Source: Burkholderia sp. HI2500
GTDB lineage: Bacteria > Pseudomonadota > Gammaproteobacteria > Burkholderiales > Burkholderiaceae
Assembly: GCF_002223055.1 (NCBI RefSeq)
Contig: NZ_NKFL01000006.1
Span: 434,001 to 498,000 of the forward strand
Length of the DNA: 64,000 nucleotides
Direction of reading: 5' to 3'
The notes under the pieces were generated by a model, which saw only the letters and a list, made by a program, of their open reading frames with translations, had not been told where the DNA came from and did not search any database. Below are positions 42,564 to 51,099 of this stretch, piece after piece; within the stretch, counting starts at the first letter, position 1; every line of letters begins with the position of its first letter. The position numbers and the translations under genes are program-made.

Positions 42564-43121
42564 ATGAATGAACAGGAAGAGATAGAAAGCCTGGCGATCC
42601 TGATCCGCGACCTGCGCAAGCATCGCAAGGTCACGCTCAACGATCTCGCGGAACGGATCGGCCGCTCGGTCGGCTTTCTGTCGCAGGTCGAGCGCGGGCT
42701 GTCGCGCCCGACGGTGGCGGATCTCACCGCGATCGGCGAGGCGCTCGGCGTGCCGACCACCTATTTCTACAGCCTGAGCAAGCCGCGCAGCGTGCCGTGG
42801 GTGACGCGGCCCGACGAGCGGCGCACCGTGTATTACGCGGCCGGCATTACCGACATCCTCGTGTCGCCGAACATGCGCTCGCGCTTCTCGATCCTCGAAA
42901 GCCATCTCGCGCCGGGTGCGAGCAGCGGCGAGCGGCCCGTCGACGACAGCGACGAGCAGGGCGGTTTCGTGCTCGAAGGCGAACTGACGATCTGGGTCGA
43001 TGGCGACGATACGCCCGTCACGCTCGGCCCGAACGACGCATTCCAGCTTCCGGCGCACAAGCGCTTTCGTTATGCCAATCTGACCGATGCGCCGACGCGC
43101 GTGATCTGGGTATTCACCTGA
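42564..43121 (+). CDS. XRE-cupin regulator (PuuR-like)
   Basis: This 185-residue regulator has an N-terminal lambda-repressor-like helix-turn-helix (about 8-62, LNDLAERIGRSVGFLSQVERGLSRPTVADL). A C-terminal cupin follows (about 110-180, GGFVLEGELTIWVDGDDTPVTLGPNDAFQLPAHKRF). PuuR-like proteins repress putrescine catabolic genes and release DNA on polyamine binding. It starts 17 bases after the oxidoreductase stop, so both are on one transcript. It probably recognises the TGAAA half-sites upstream. Confidence 0.87.
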   Translation: MNEQEEIESLAILIRDLRKHRKVTLNDLAERIGRSVGFLSQVERGLSRPTVADLTAIGEALGVPTTYFYSLSKPRSVPWVTRPDERRTVYYAAGITDILVSPNMRSRFSILESHLAPGASSGERPVDDSDEQGGFVLEGELTIWVDGDDTPVTLGPNDAFQLPAHKRFRYANLTDAPTRVIWVFT

Positions 43122-43273
43122 ATTTTCCGCGGGGCGCGCGGTGATGCAGGCCATCGCGCCACGCAGCATGTTTGCAGTACTGATTTAAATGCGGCGTTTG
43201 TTGTCGAGTGTGCCGCATGAATCCGGTTCGCCGCATCGCGGCACCGCCATACAAGACATGGAAAGGATGAGAC

Positions 43274-44620
43274 ATGGCTGACGTCGTTCCCGCGCTGGTC
43301 GCTGAGGTCCGCGCATTCCGGCAGGCGCATCCCGAGATCCGTTATGTCGACCTGATCTGCCTCGACCTGCCCGGGCATTTCTACGGCAAGCGCTACCCGA
43401 TCGATGCGCTCGAGAAGGTGGCGGCCGGCTCGCTGCTGAAGCTGCCGCAGAACTGCATCCTGCTCGGCACGCAGGGCGGGCTCTACAAGATCGGCGACTA
43501 CTGTTTCAACGACGGCGATCCAGACGCCGTGCGCCGGTTGATTCCCGGCACGCTGAAGCCGGTGACCTGGGAGAAGCAGCCGCTCGGCCAGATGCTGATC
43601 ACGACGGACGGCACCGACGCGCCGGTCGAGTTCGAGCCGCGCGAGGTGCTGGCGCGCGTGCTGAAACGGCTCGCGCGGCGCGGCATCCGGCCGGTCGTCG
43701 CGTTCGAGCTCGAGTTCTACCTGTTTGCCGCGCAGCTCGAAGAGGGGATGCCGAAGTATCCGCGCGACCGCCTGTCCGATGATCGCGACGATCAGCCGAA
43801 CATGCATATCGAGCGCCTGTCGCGCTTCTCCGACGTGCTGCACGAAATGGTCGACGTCGCGTGCGTGCAAGGAATCGACGCGACCGTGATCACCGCCGAG
43901 CTCGGGCCGGGCCAGTTCGAAATCAATTTCGGCCATTGCGACGACGGGCTGCGCGCGGCCGACTGGTCGGCGATGTTCTGCCGCAGCACGCGCGGCGTCG
44001 CGTTGCAGCACGGCTATCGCGCGAGCTTCATGGGCAAGCCGTACCTGCATGCGCCGGGCAGCGGGATGCACGTGCACGTGAGCCTCTACGACGATGCAGG
44101 GCGCAACCTGCTCGCGGCGGACGGGCAGCGGCCGCTGCGGCACGCGGTGGCCGGCTGCCTCGCGCTGCTGCCGCATTGCATGCCCGTGTTCGCGCCGAAT
44201 CACAATGCGTTCCGGCGCTACGGATCGATGGTGAATGCGGCGAGTCGCGCGAGCTGGGGCTTCGAGGATCGCGACGCATGCATCCGGATTCCCGAGTCGG
44301 ATGCGCGCAACTTGCGGATCGAGCACCGGCTCGCGAGTGCGGACGCGAACCCTTACCTCGTGCTCGCGGCGATTCTCACCGGGATGGAGCACGGGCTCGA
44401 CGCGAAGCTCGAACCGATCGCGCCGCTCAACGAGGATCGCGGCAGTGGGATCGATTTCCCCAAGGAGATGCTGTCGGCTGTCGCCGGGATGCAGGAGCAC
44501 GCGGCCGTGCGCGAAGGGCTCGGCAGCGAGTTCGTGATGGTGTATTGCGAGAACAAGCGGCAGGAGGAGCTGGATTTTCGCAATGAGATCGGGGCGCGGG
44601 AGTATCGGTGGTTCTTGTGA
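43274..44620 (+). CDS. Glutamine synthetase family protein (gamma-glutamylpolyamine synthetase-like)
   Basis: This 448-residue GS-fold ATP-dependent ligase shows FELEFYLF, the Glu-rich metal-site strand AELGPGQFEINF, GSGMHVHVSL and FAPNHNAFRRYGSMVNAA with the GS-III/PuuA spacing. It lacks the GlnA adenylylation loop. PuuA-like enzymes couple glutamate to putrescine or ethanolamine. It lies 152 bases after the XRE-cupin gene on the same strand. Together with the PuuB-like oxidase it would channel an amine into gamma-glutamyl intermediates. The aldehyde dehydrogenase and hydrolase steps are not encoded nearby. Confidence 0.87.
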   Translation: MADVVPALVAEVRAFRQAHPEIRYVDLICLDLPGHFYGKRYPIDALEKVAAGSLLKLPQNCILLGTQGGLYKIGDYCFNDGDPDAVRRLIPGTLKPVTWEKQPLGQMLITTDGTDAPVEFEPREVLARVLKRLARRGIRPVVAFELEFYLFAAQLEEGMPKYPRDRLSDDRDDQPNMHIERLSRFSDVLHEMVDVACVQGIDATVITAELGPGQFEINFGHCDDGLRAADWSAMFCRSTRGVALQHGYRASFMGKPYLHAPGSGMHVHVSLYDDAGRNLLAADGQRPLRHAVAGCLALLPHCMPVFAPNHNAFRRYGSMVNAASRASWGFEDRDACIRIPESDARNLRIEHRLASADANPYLVLAAILTGMEHGLDAKLEPIAPLNEDRGSGIDFPKEMLSAVAGMQEHAAVREGLGSEFVMVYCENKRQEELDFRNEIGAREYRWFL

Positions 44621-44647
44621 TCGAATGCCATCGCTTGCGCGTCTTGG

Positions 44648-45823
44648 TCAGTCCCGCGCAGGCATCATCGGCAGGCCCGCTCCCCACGCGTTTGCGAGCG
44701 CTTCGATTTCGGCGCTCGGATCGACCTGTCGCGCGGCTTCATGCGTGTCTTTGCCGAACAGCCGGTGAGCGAACTCGCGTGCACGTAGCGTGATTGCCGT
44801 GGTTTTCCGGGTGCGTCGCAGCGTGAACGACGCGAGCGCTGCGTCGAGGTCGTTGCCTTTTCCATGCTCGTCGAGACAACGGGCGAGATGCCATGCGTCC
44901 TCGAGCGCCTGGCATGCGCCCTGTCCGGAGGTGGGGAGTGGTGCGTGCGCGGCGTCGCCGATCAACAGCACATTGCCGCGGTGCCATATGTCCACCGGAT
45001 CGAGATCGTGCACGCGGATCTTCGCGATCGTGCCCGGCGGCGTCGCGCGCATCACGTTCGCGATGGGCGCGGGCCACCCGTCGAAGAGCCGTTCCAGCAG
45101 CGGGCCGGGATCGTCCGGTGCCGCATCGTCGCTATCGTCGATTTCAGCCTCGGCCCGGGCCGCTGCCCAGTACATGCGATGCCGGTTCAGCGCGACGATG
45201 CCGAATCGTTCGCGCTGGCCCCAGTAGTCGAATATCGACACGTCGTCGACCAGCGGCACATCGCTATGCGCGACGCCGATCCAGTTGACGAATCCCTGAT
45301 AGACGGGCGTGGCGTCGCCGACCACGTAGCGTCGCGCGACGGAATTCATGCGGCCGTCCGCGCCGATCACGAGATCGGGGGCGATCGCCACGCCGTTGTC
45401 AAAGCGAACGATCGCGCGGCCATCGGTGCCGGTATCGATGGCTGTCGCGCAGTGACCGAAGCAGACTTCGATGTCGTGCGCGGCGACGTGCCGCGCCAGC
45501 ACGGCTTGCAAGTCGCGCCGCAAGATCGAGCGCGTCGGGAAACCCATGTGGCGGTCGAGTTCGCCGATATCGAAGCGCTTGAACGCGGTGCCGTGCCGGT
45601 CCATGCACCGCATCGCATGCAGGTGGCCGCTGACCTCGACGATGTCCGGCAGGAGGCCGAGTTGCTCGAGCACGAAGCCGGCATTCGGCCAGAGCACGAC
45701 GCCGGCGCCCATCGTCGTCGCGGACGGCCTGCGTTCATGGAGCCGTATCCGGTGACCCTGCCCGGCGAGTGCAAGCGCGGTGCTCATGCCGGCCACGCCG
45801 GCGCCGAGAATGGCGATATCCAT
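44648..45823 (-). CDS. FAD-dependent monooxygenase (6-hydroxynicotinate 3-monooxygenase-like)
   Basis: This 391-residue flavoprotein has the N-terminal MDIAILGAGVAGMSTALALAGQGHRIRLHER fingerprint, the DG motif LVIGADGRMNSVAR and the FAD site NVLLIGDAAHAPLPTSGQGACQALEDAW. It is of the class A hydroxylase type acting on small aromatics. It is divergent from a LysR gene that probably controls it. It converges with the PuuA-like gene, with 27 bases between stops. Confidence 0.87.
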   Translation of the reverse strand: MDIAILGAGVAGMSTALALAGQGHRIRLHERRPSATTMGAGVVLWPNAGFVLEQLGLLPDIVEVSGHLHAMRCMDRHGTAFKRFDIGELDRHMGFPTRSILRRDLQAVLARHVAAHDIEVCFGHCATAIDTGTDGRAIVRFDNGVAIAPDLVIGADGRMNSVARRYVVGDATPVYQGFVNWIGVAHSDVPLVDDVSIFDYWGQRERFGIVALNRHRMYWAAARAEAEIDDSDDAAPDDPGPLLERLFDGWPAPIANVMRATPPGTIAKIRVHDLDPVDIWHRGNVLLIGDAAHAPLPTSGQGACQALEDAWHLARCLDEHGKGNDLDAALASFTLRRTRKTTAITLRAREFAHRLFGKDTHEAARQVDPSAEIEALANAWGAGLPMMPARD

Positions 45824-45918
45824 GTTGATGCTCCCGTAGGTTCGTGTGCGTGCTCACGTCGGCGCGGGTTCGTGCGTCGGCGGCCACGCCTTGACTGGAT
45901 CCGCATCGTAAATTACGG

Positions 45919-45930
45919 TCCCGAACGGGA
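45919..45930. promoter_or_regulatory. TCCCG-AA-CGGGA palindrome in the divergent gap
   Basis: The 12-base palindrome lies midway between the flavin monooxygenase and LysR starts. AACGGGATAA is repeated again just before the LysR start (about 45966-45975), and a GCCGT-N5-ACGGC hairpin lies between. This suits an autoregulatory LysR site. Confidence 0.4.
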
Positions 45931-45973
45931 TAAGCCGTGAAAAACGGCGAGCTTTGATACCTGAAACGGGATA

Positions 45974-46897
45974 ATGATGCGCAGCAAGCTGGATCTGAAC
46001 GCGGTGCGCGTGTTCGTGTCGGTCGTCGACGAAGGCAGCTTTGCCGGCGCCGCGCGCGTGCTGTCGATACCCGGTTCCAACGTGAGCCGCCATGTGGCGC
46101 AACTGGAGTCGAGGCTTGGCGTGCGCCTGCTGGAGCGCAGCACGCGGCACCTGCGCATGACGGAGGCTGGGCGCCTGCTGCACGAGCGCGCGAAGCCGAT
46201 GCTCGATGCACTGACGCTTGCTGAATTCGAACTGACCTCGCAGCAGACGGAGCTGCGCGGCGTGCTGAAGCTTTGCGTGCCCGGCGAAATCGGGCCGCGC
46301 ATGCTCGGGCCGATCGTTGCGGAATTCGCGAGTCGCCATCCGCGTGTCGAAATCGATTGCGATACGAGCCTCGCAGGCGTCTCGACGCTGCGCGACGATA
46401 TCGACCTGTCGATCATCGTCCATCGCGGCAAGCTGGACGACAGCGCGTTCGTCGTCAGGCCGCTCGTGAGCCTGCCGAGCGTCGTCGTGGCCGCGCCGTC
46501 GCTGATCGAGCGTACCGGCATGCCGACGCAGACGGAGCAGCTCAGGCAGTTGCCGTGCATCACGACGCTGAGCACGCTGAAAGGGCAACCGTGGCAGTTC
46601 GCCGACGGCGACGGGCGGATTCACAAGATTCCGGTCGCGAGCCGGTATCGCGTCAATAGCGGCGAAATGGCGGGTCTGGCGGCGGTGAACGGGATCGGCT
46701 TCGCGATTCTCGTCGAACGCGGATGCGCGGCCGAGCTGGCCGCCGGGCGGCTGGTGCGCGTGCCGCTGGAGATGACGCCGGCGCCGCTGGAACTGCTGGC
46801 CGCCTATTCGAGCCGCAATTCCGTCAACGCGAAGATCCGCGAGTTGCTGCAGCTGATGCAGGCGCGTCTGGCGGCAGGGGTGGCGATGCCGTCATGA
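45974..46897 (+). CDS. LysR-family transcriptional regulator
   Basis: This 307-residue regulator has the winged helix LDLNAVRVFVSVVDEGSFAGAARVLSIPGSNVSRHVAQLESRLG and a substrate-binding domain from about residue 90. It is divergent from the flavin monooxygenase and is its likely activator. Its last six bases overlap the end of the convergent GNAT gene. The inducer is unknown. Confidence 0.88.
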   Translation: MMRSKLDLNAVRVFVSVVDEGSFAGAARVLSIPGSNVSRHVAQLESRLGVRLLERSTRHLRMTEAGRLLHERAKPMLDALTLAEFELTSQQTELRGVLKLCVPGEIGPRMLGPIVAEFASRHPRVEIDCDTSLAGVSTLRDDIDLSIIVHRGKLDDSAFVVRPLVSLPSVVVAAPSLIERTGMPTQTEQLRQLPCITTLSTLKGQPWQFADGDGRIHKIPVASRYRVNSGEMAGLAAVNGIGFAILVERGCAAELAAGRLVRVPLEMTPAPLELLAAYSSRNSVNAKIRELLQLMQARLAAGVAMPS

Positions 46898-47431
46898 CGA
46901 TCGTTTCGGCAATGCGCGCCAGTAGCGCACTTCTTCAATCGGCGCGCCTTCGATCTCGAACGTCTTGATGTCGTCTTCGGCGACGAAGCCCTCGCGTTCA
47001 TAGAACGCCCGTGCACGATGGTTCTTCACCAGCACCCAGAGCGACACCCATTCATGGCCCAAATCATGCAGCGCACGGCATGCATGGTCGACGAGTGCCG
47101 CGCCGACACCTTGCCCGCAATGCGCTGGATGCAGATAGATCGCTTCGATTTCGCCCCAGGCGCGATCTTTGTCGGTGTCGCGCGTCGGGCCGTACGCGAT
47201 CCAGCCGATCGGCTCGCCTTCCGTGAACGCGAGCGCGACACGCGGCCGTCCGGCGTCGAGCGCATGGCGCCACGAAGCGGTGCGTTTCTCGACCGACAGG
47301 CCGGCGAGGAACGCGGCCGGCATGATGTCCGGGTAGGTGGCCTGCCACGATGCGACGTGGATGGCGGCGATGGCCGGGGCATCGGCGGGCGTGGCAGGGC
47401 GGATGTCGATGTGCATCGTGTTCGGTGTCAT
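46892..47431 (-). CDS. GNAT-family N-acetyltransferase
   Basis: This 179-residue protein starts at ATG 47431, with GGAG six bases upstream. It shows EIEAIYLHPAHCGQGVGAALVDHA (GNAT motif A) and ARAFYEREGFVAEDD. The closest-looking relatives are PaiA/YhhY-type acetyltransferases, but the substrate is open. The gene overlaps the end of the LysR gene by six bases on the opposite strand. An N-terminal extension to 47485 is rejected as non-conserved. Confidence 0.83.
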   Translation of the reverse strand: MTPNTMHIDIRPATPADAPAIAAIHVASWQATYPDIMPAAFLAGLSVEKRTASWRHALDAGRPRVALAFTEGEPIGWIAYGPTRDTDKDRAWGEIEAIYLHPAHCGQGVGAALVDHACRALHDLGHEWVSLWVLVKNHRARAFYEREGFVAEDDIKTFEIEGAPIEEVRYWRALPKRSS

Positions 47432-47481
47432 GTGTACTCCGCCTGATCGGTTGCCGTGTGCCGCGCCGTCGCGCGCGGGAT

Positions 47482-48060
47482 TCAATTCGCCGGATCCAGA
47501 CTGGCGTCGATCGCAAAACGGTAATCGATCTCCACCTGCGATGCATCGCCCGGCACGTCGGTTTTCTTCAGCACGAATTCGAACGCGGGCTCGAACCAGC
47601 CGTTGCGCGGCACTTCTCCACCGAGGATCTCGACCTCATACCAGCCGTTGTCGATTTCAATCACGGGCCGGCCCGGTTCACGGTAACGCGCGAGCAGTGC
47701 GTTCACCGTCGTGTCGTTGAAGCGTTCGAGAATCCGCCACGTGCAGAGCATGACCGCACGATGCTCGACGCGCATCACGTACCCGCCGCGCCGATGCTGC
47801 AGGCGGCTTCCCGTCTTCCGCAATTCGGGTGTGTCGTCATCCAGCGTGAAGATGACCGTGTACGGATGGTTCTCGATGCCGGCGAGCGGAACGACGACAC
47901 CTTCCAGCACGGCGCGATCGCCGCTGTCGCTCGTGGTGAACGCAGATGCGACGTCGTCCGGCAGTCCGTGTTGTTCCTTGAACCGCTTCAGCAGCAGGAG
48001 ATCGCCGACGAGAAAATAGTCGACCAGATCGTTGAGGACTTCAGAGAATTCATGTCGCAT
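47482..48060 (-). CDS. Hypothetical protein (192 aa)
   Basis: The protein starts at ATG 48060 with AAGGAG six bases upstream. It is soluble, acidic and beta-rich, with pieces such as VLEGVVVPLAGIENHPYTVIFTLDDDTPEL and GWYEVEILGGEVPRNGWFEPAFEFVLKK. No membrane segment or signal is visible. I do not recognise the family. It sits between the GNAT gene and the LprI-like gene on the same strand, with a 50-base gap to the GNAT start. Confidence 0.7.
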   Translation of the reverse strand: MRHEFSEVLNDLVDYFLVGDLLLLKRFKEQHGLPDDVASAFTTSDSGDRAVLEGVVVPLAGIENHPYTVIFTLDDDTPELRKTGSRLQHRRGGYVMRVEHRAVMLCTWRILERFNDTTVNALLARYREPGRPVIEIDNGWYEVEILGGEVPRNGWFEPAFEFVLKKTDVPGDASQVEIDYRFAIDASLDPAN

Positions 48061-48165
48061 CGCGGCTCCTTTCAAGGCTCCTTTCTCGGTGCCGATGCGC
48101 AGGGTTCGCAAGGGCGCGAAGCGCCGCGTCGCGAAACGTCTCGCGGCGCGGCACGCGCGACGCCC

Positions 48166-48555
48166 TTACTCGCCGAGCTTCGACGTCACGCAGCCCGTGC
48201 TCGAGCATTCGCGCTCACGCTCGCGCAGGAACGACAGCCGCGACTGCGTCATGTCGTTCGCGCACTGGATGTCCACGAGGTAGCTGTTATTGCGCGTCTC
48301 GCTGCACTGCGCGTCGCGTTGCTTCAGCCATGCGAGCTGGCCGGCCTTCAGCGTCGCCTGCTGGTCGCCGCTCAGTTGCTTGCGCAGGCGGCCGTATTCG
48401 TCGTTGAGATCGCGGTCGGACTGCGAGAACTGCGTGCTGGTGCAGTACACCTGGTCGAACGCACTGCGTGGCTTCCCGCAGCCGGCAGCGTGTGCGGTGA
48501 ACGGAACGGCAAGTGCGAGCAGCGCGCAGGATGCGAGCAGATGCTTCATTTTCAT
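48166..48555 (-). CDS. LprI/DUF1311-family secreted protein
   Basis: This 129-residue protein has a Sec signal peptide (cleavage after SVPFTAHA-type segment near residue 23) and a DUF1311 domain. The domain pattern is SDRDLNDEYGRLRKQLSGDQQATLKAGQLAWLKQRDAQC with paired cysteines. LprI of Mycobacterium inhibits lysozyme; Gram-negative homologues are periplasmic and mostly untested. AGGAG precedes the ATG at 48555. It lies just downstream of the amidase gene on the same strand, consistent with a cell-wall connection. Confidence 0.83.
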   Translation of the reverse strand: MKMKHLLASCALLALAVPFTAHAAGCGKPRSAFDQVYCTSTQFSQSDRDLNDEYGRLRKQLSGDQQATLKAGQLAWLKQRDAQCSETRNNSYLVDIQCANDMTQSRLSFLRERERECSSTGCVTSKLGE

Positions 48556-48609
48556 GGTGAGGCTCCTGACTGGGTGAAAACCGTTGGGCCCGACGGGCGT
48601 GATCGTTGC

Positions 48610-49356
48610 TTACTTCGGTGTCGTGCACGCGTCGATCCCGCCGGCGATCGCGGTGGACAGCTTCTGGATCGTCTCGCGTCGCGCCAGCCGCGCTTCCTCG
48701 TCCGGATTGACGATCACGCCGGCTTCGACGAGCACCGCCGGAATCGGCGCGGTGCGCAGCACGACGAGATCGTCGAAGCGGTGGATGCCGAGTTGAGGGT
48801 CGATCAGCGGGCGATTCTCGCCGCGGATCGGCTGCGCGTGATACAGCGACGGCCGCTCGCCGGACGCGACCAGCCGCTCGGCGATCGCCTTCGCGCAACG
48901 CAGGCTTTCCGCATAGTGCGGATTGCGTTCCGACACGAACACCGAGAAGCCGCGGAATTCGCGCTGCCGGCCCGCGTCGATGAACTGCTGCTGCATCGAG
49001 TCGTGATGGATCGACACGAACAGGTTCGCGTCGGGCGCCTGCGTCGAACGCTGGTCGAGCGCGATCTCGCGGCCGTCGGCCGACGTGCGCAGCACGCGGT
49101 CACCATGCGCGGCGAGTTTCTCGGCGACCGCCGTGGACAGGTCGAGGTTGTACAGGTATTCGACGCGGCCGCTCGCACCGGTGGAGCCCGGGCGCGCCGG
49201 CGTATGGCCGGTATCGACGACGATGTAGCGCCCGGAGGCGGGTGCGGAGTCGGCCGCATGCAGCGCCAGCGGCGCGCCGAGCAGCGGGGCGCATGCGAGC
49301 ACGCGCGCGGCGGCGCGCACGAACGGGCGAAGGCGTCGGATGGGTCGGTTCGTCAT
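48610..49356 (-). CDS. Periplasmic N-acetylmuramoyl-L-alanine amidase
   Basis: This 248-residue zinc amidase has a signal peptide (about residues 1-34, ending LALHA). The Amidase_3 domain follows: RYIVVDTGHT (metal His), then VEYLYNLDLSTAVAEKL, LFVSIHHDS (metal His) and VLVEAGVIVNPDEE (catalytic Glu). It cleaves the amide bond between muramic acid and the stem peptide in cell separation or turnover. The start is uncertain: 49356 gives a standard signal peptide, while in-frame starts at 49377 and 49401 add basic residues; none has a good ribosome binding site. The GTG/ATG choice does not affect the domain. Confidence 0.85.
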   Translation of the reverse strand: MTNRPIRRLRPFVRAAARVLACAPLLGAPLALHAADSAPASGRYIVVDTGHTPARPGSTGASGRVEYLYNLDLSTAVAEKLAAHGDRVLRTSADGREIALDQRSTQAPDANLFVSIHHDSMQQQFIDAGRQREFRGFSVFVSERNPHYAESLRCAKAIAERLVASGERPSLYHAQPIRGENRPLIDPQLGIHRFDDLVVLRTAPIPAVLVEAGVIVNPDEEARLARRETIQKLSTAIAGGIDACTTPK

Positions 49357-49479
49357 TGTTGTTGTCGAGGAGGGCATACGGCGCGTCGGACGGCGCGGCA
49401 CGTCGGCCTGCTCAATGCAGTCGGAATGTCGGGCGATTATAGCGGCTGGCGGCGGCGCCGCAATGACGGATGACGGCCG

Positions 49480-51099
49480 TCAGGCCAGCACGCGCCGGGC
49501 GGCGAGCACGCCCCAGTACGACGCTTCCTCGAACAGCGACAGCCCGGACAGATCGGCATGCGCGAACACGACGGGGCCGTCGGCATCGCGCAGCGCGAGC
49601 AGCCCCGGCCGGCTCAGGAAGCCGACGTCGGGCGTTGCCATCGCGTGACCACGCACGGTGATCTCGAGCGCCGTCGCATGTTTCCACAGTTCGCGCCCGT
49701 AGACGGCCTGCAGGTCGATCGCCGCCTGTTCGCGCAACGCGTCGGGTCGGGCCTGCGCGAGCCAGCGGCGCGTGTCGTCGGGCGCTTGCGTGCTCAACGC
49801 CTGGTACGAGGAGAACACTGAGCGCGTCGGCGGCGACATGCGGATCAGCTGGTGCGTCGACACGACATAGCCGAGCCCCGCGCCGCCGTAGACGACGTTG
49901 TCCCACGCGAGCGGCACGCCCGCCTCCTCGGCCGGCATGCCGTCGAGCAGGAAGTTGGACACGAGCCACGGCGCACGCGGCGGCAGGTCGCGCGCGGGAT
50001 CGAAGCCGTACGCGGCAAGCTGCGGAAACACGCGCGCCGCGACGAACAGCTGCATCGCGCAAACGACGCGCCGCGCCTTCAGCATGAACGTCGACAGCGT
50101 GCCGTCGTTGCCGACGCGCGCGCACAGCACGTCGACACCGCCCGCGCGCTCGGTCGCACGCACCGCGAAGCCGTCGCGCGACCATGCGGCCGAGCCGGTG
50201 CGCGCGGTGATCGAATCGGCGAGCTTCGTCACCATCGTGTGCAGCCCGTCGGGCCAGGTCAGCACCGCGCCGTCGCTCGCATCGCCCGCATGGCCGCCGC
50301 GCGACGAGAAATAGTGCAGGCCGGCCCATGCCGAAACATGCTCGTAGCCTGCGCCATAGTCGTCGCGGCAGCAGTAATTCAGGTACCAGTGCAGCGCCTT
50401 CGCGGTGTAGCCCTCGTCGACCAGCCACTGGCGGAACGAGCGCCGGTCCAGCACGCGCCAGTGCGGGTCGCGCGACGATTCCGCGATCGGGATGCAGAAC
50501 ACCTTGCGGCCATCGGCGCCGCGTGCGGTGCGCAGCCCGTCCGTGTACGCGAAGAAGCGTGCCTGCTGCGCGAGGTCGTCGGCGCCGAGGCCGGCCGTCG
50601 GCACGATGCCGTCCTGCCATTGCCCGGCGATGAAGAGCCGTTCGTCGGGCGCATGGACCAGCGCGCGCTCGTCGTACACCGGGCGCGCGGAAAACGGCGC
50701 CGCTTCGATCACGCCGAGATCGGCGAGCATGTCGCGCAGGTGCGTGGATTCGAGCGACGGCAGCGGCAGGTAGTGCGCGCCTTTCGGATAGCCGAGATCG
50801 CCGAAGCGGCCGCCGGCCGCGTTGCCGCCGAACTCCGGGCCGGCGAGCACCGTGAAGCGCTGGTGCCCCGCGCGTGCGAGCTGCCACGCGCACGACAGCC
50901 CGGCCGCGCCCGCACCGAGGATCGCGACGTCGGTCTCGATCGTGCCGGACGGCGGCGGCAGCGTTGCATGGTCGCGCAGCGCATGGCCTTCGCGCATGCC
51001 GGGGTAGCCGACATGCGGCGTCGTCTCGATCCAGCCGGTGCGCCCGCAGGCGGCGAGCGACGCGGCCGCCGACGCGACGAGGAACGTGCGGCGGTCCAT
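49480..51099 (-). CDS. Tat/lipobox FAD-dependent amine-oxidase-like flavoprotein
   Basis: This 539-residue protein begins MDRRTFLVASAAASLAACGR, with a twin-arginine pair followed by a lipobox ending at Cys18, so it is probably a Tat-exported lipoprotein. The rest is an NAD(P)/FAD-binding amine-oxidase-type fold: ETDVAILGAGAAGLSCAWQLARAGH with GxGxxG, FGGNAAGGRFGDLGYPKGAHYLPLP in the FAD-contact position, and a C-terminal VVFAHADLSGLSLFEEASYWG flavin site. It starts where the spermidine-synthase-like gene ends (one-base overlap), so the two are coupled. Oxidation of a polyamine-derived amine at the membrane surface is my inference; the substrate is untested. Confidence 0.82.
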   Translation of the reverse strand: MDRRTFLVASAAASLAACGRTGWIETTPHVGYPGMREGHALRDHATLPPPSGTIETDVAILGAGAAGLSCAWQLARAGHQRFTVLAGPEFGGNAAGGRFGDLGYPKGAHYLPLPSLESTHLRDMLADLGVIEAAPFSARPVYDERALVHAPDERLFIAGQWQDGIVPTAGLGADDLAQQARFFAYTDGLRTARGADGRKVFCIPIAESSRDPHWRVLDRRSFRQWLVDEGYTAKALHWYLNYCCRDDYGAGYEHVSAWAGLHYFSSRGGHAGDASDGAVLTWPDGLHTMVTKLADSITARTGSAAWSRDGFAVRATERAGGVDVLCARVGNDGTLSTFMLKARRVVCAMQLFVAARVFPQLAAYGFDPARDLPPRAPWLVSNFLLDGMPAEEAGVPLAWDNVVYGGAGLGYVVSTHQLIRMSPPTRSVFSSYQALSTQAPDDTRRWLAQARPDALREQAAIDLQAVYGRELWKHATALEITVRGHAMATPDVGFLSRPGLLALRDADGPVVFAHADLSGLSLFEEASYWGVLAARRVLA

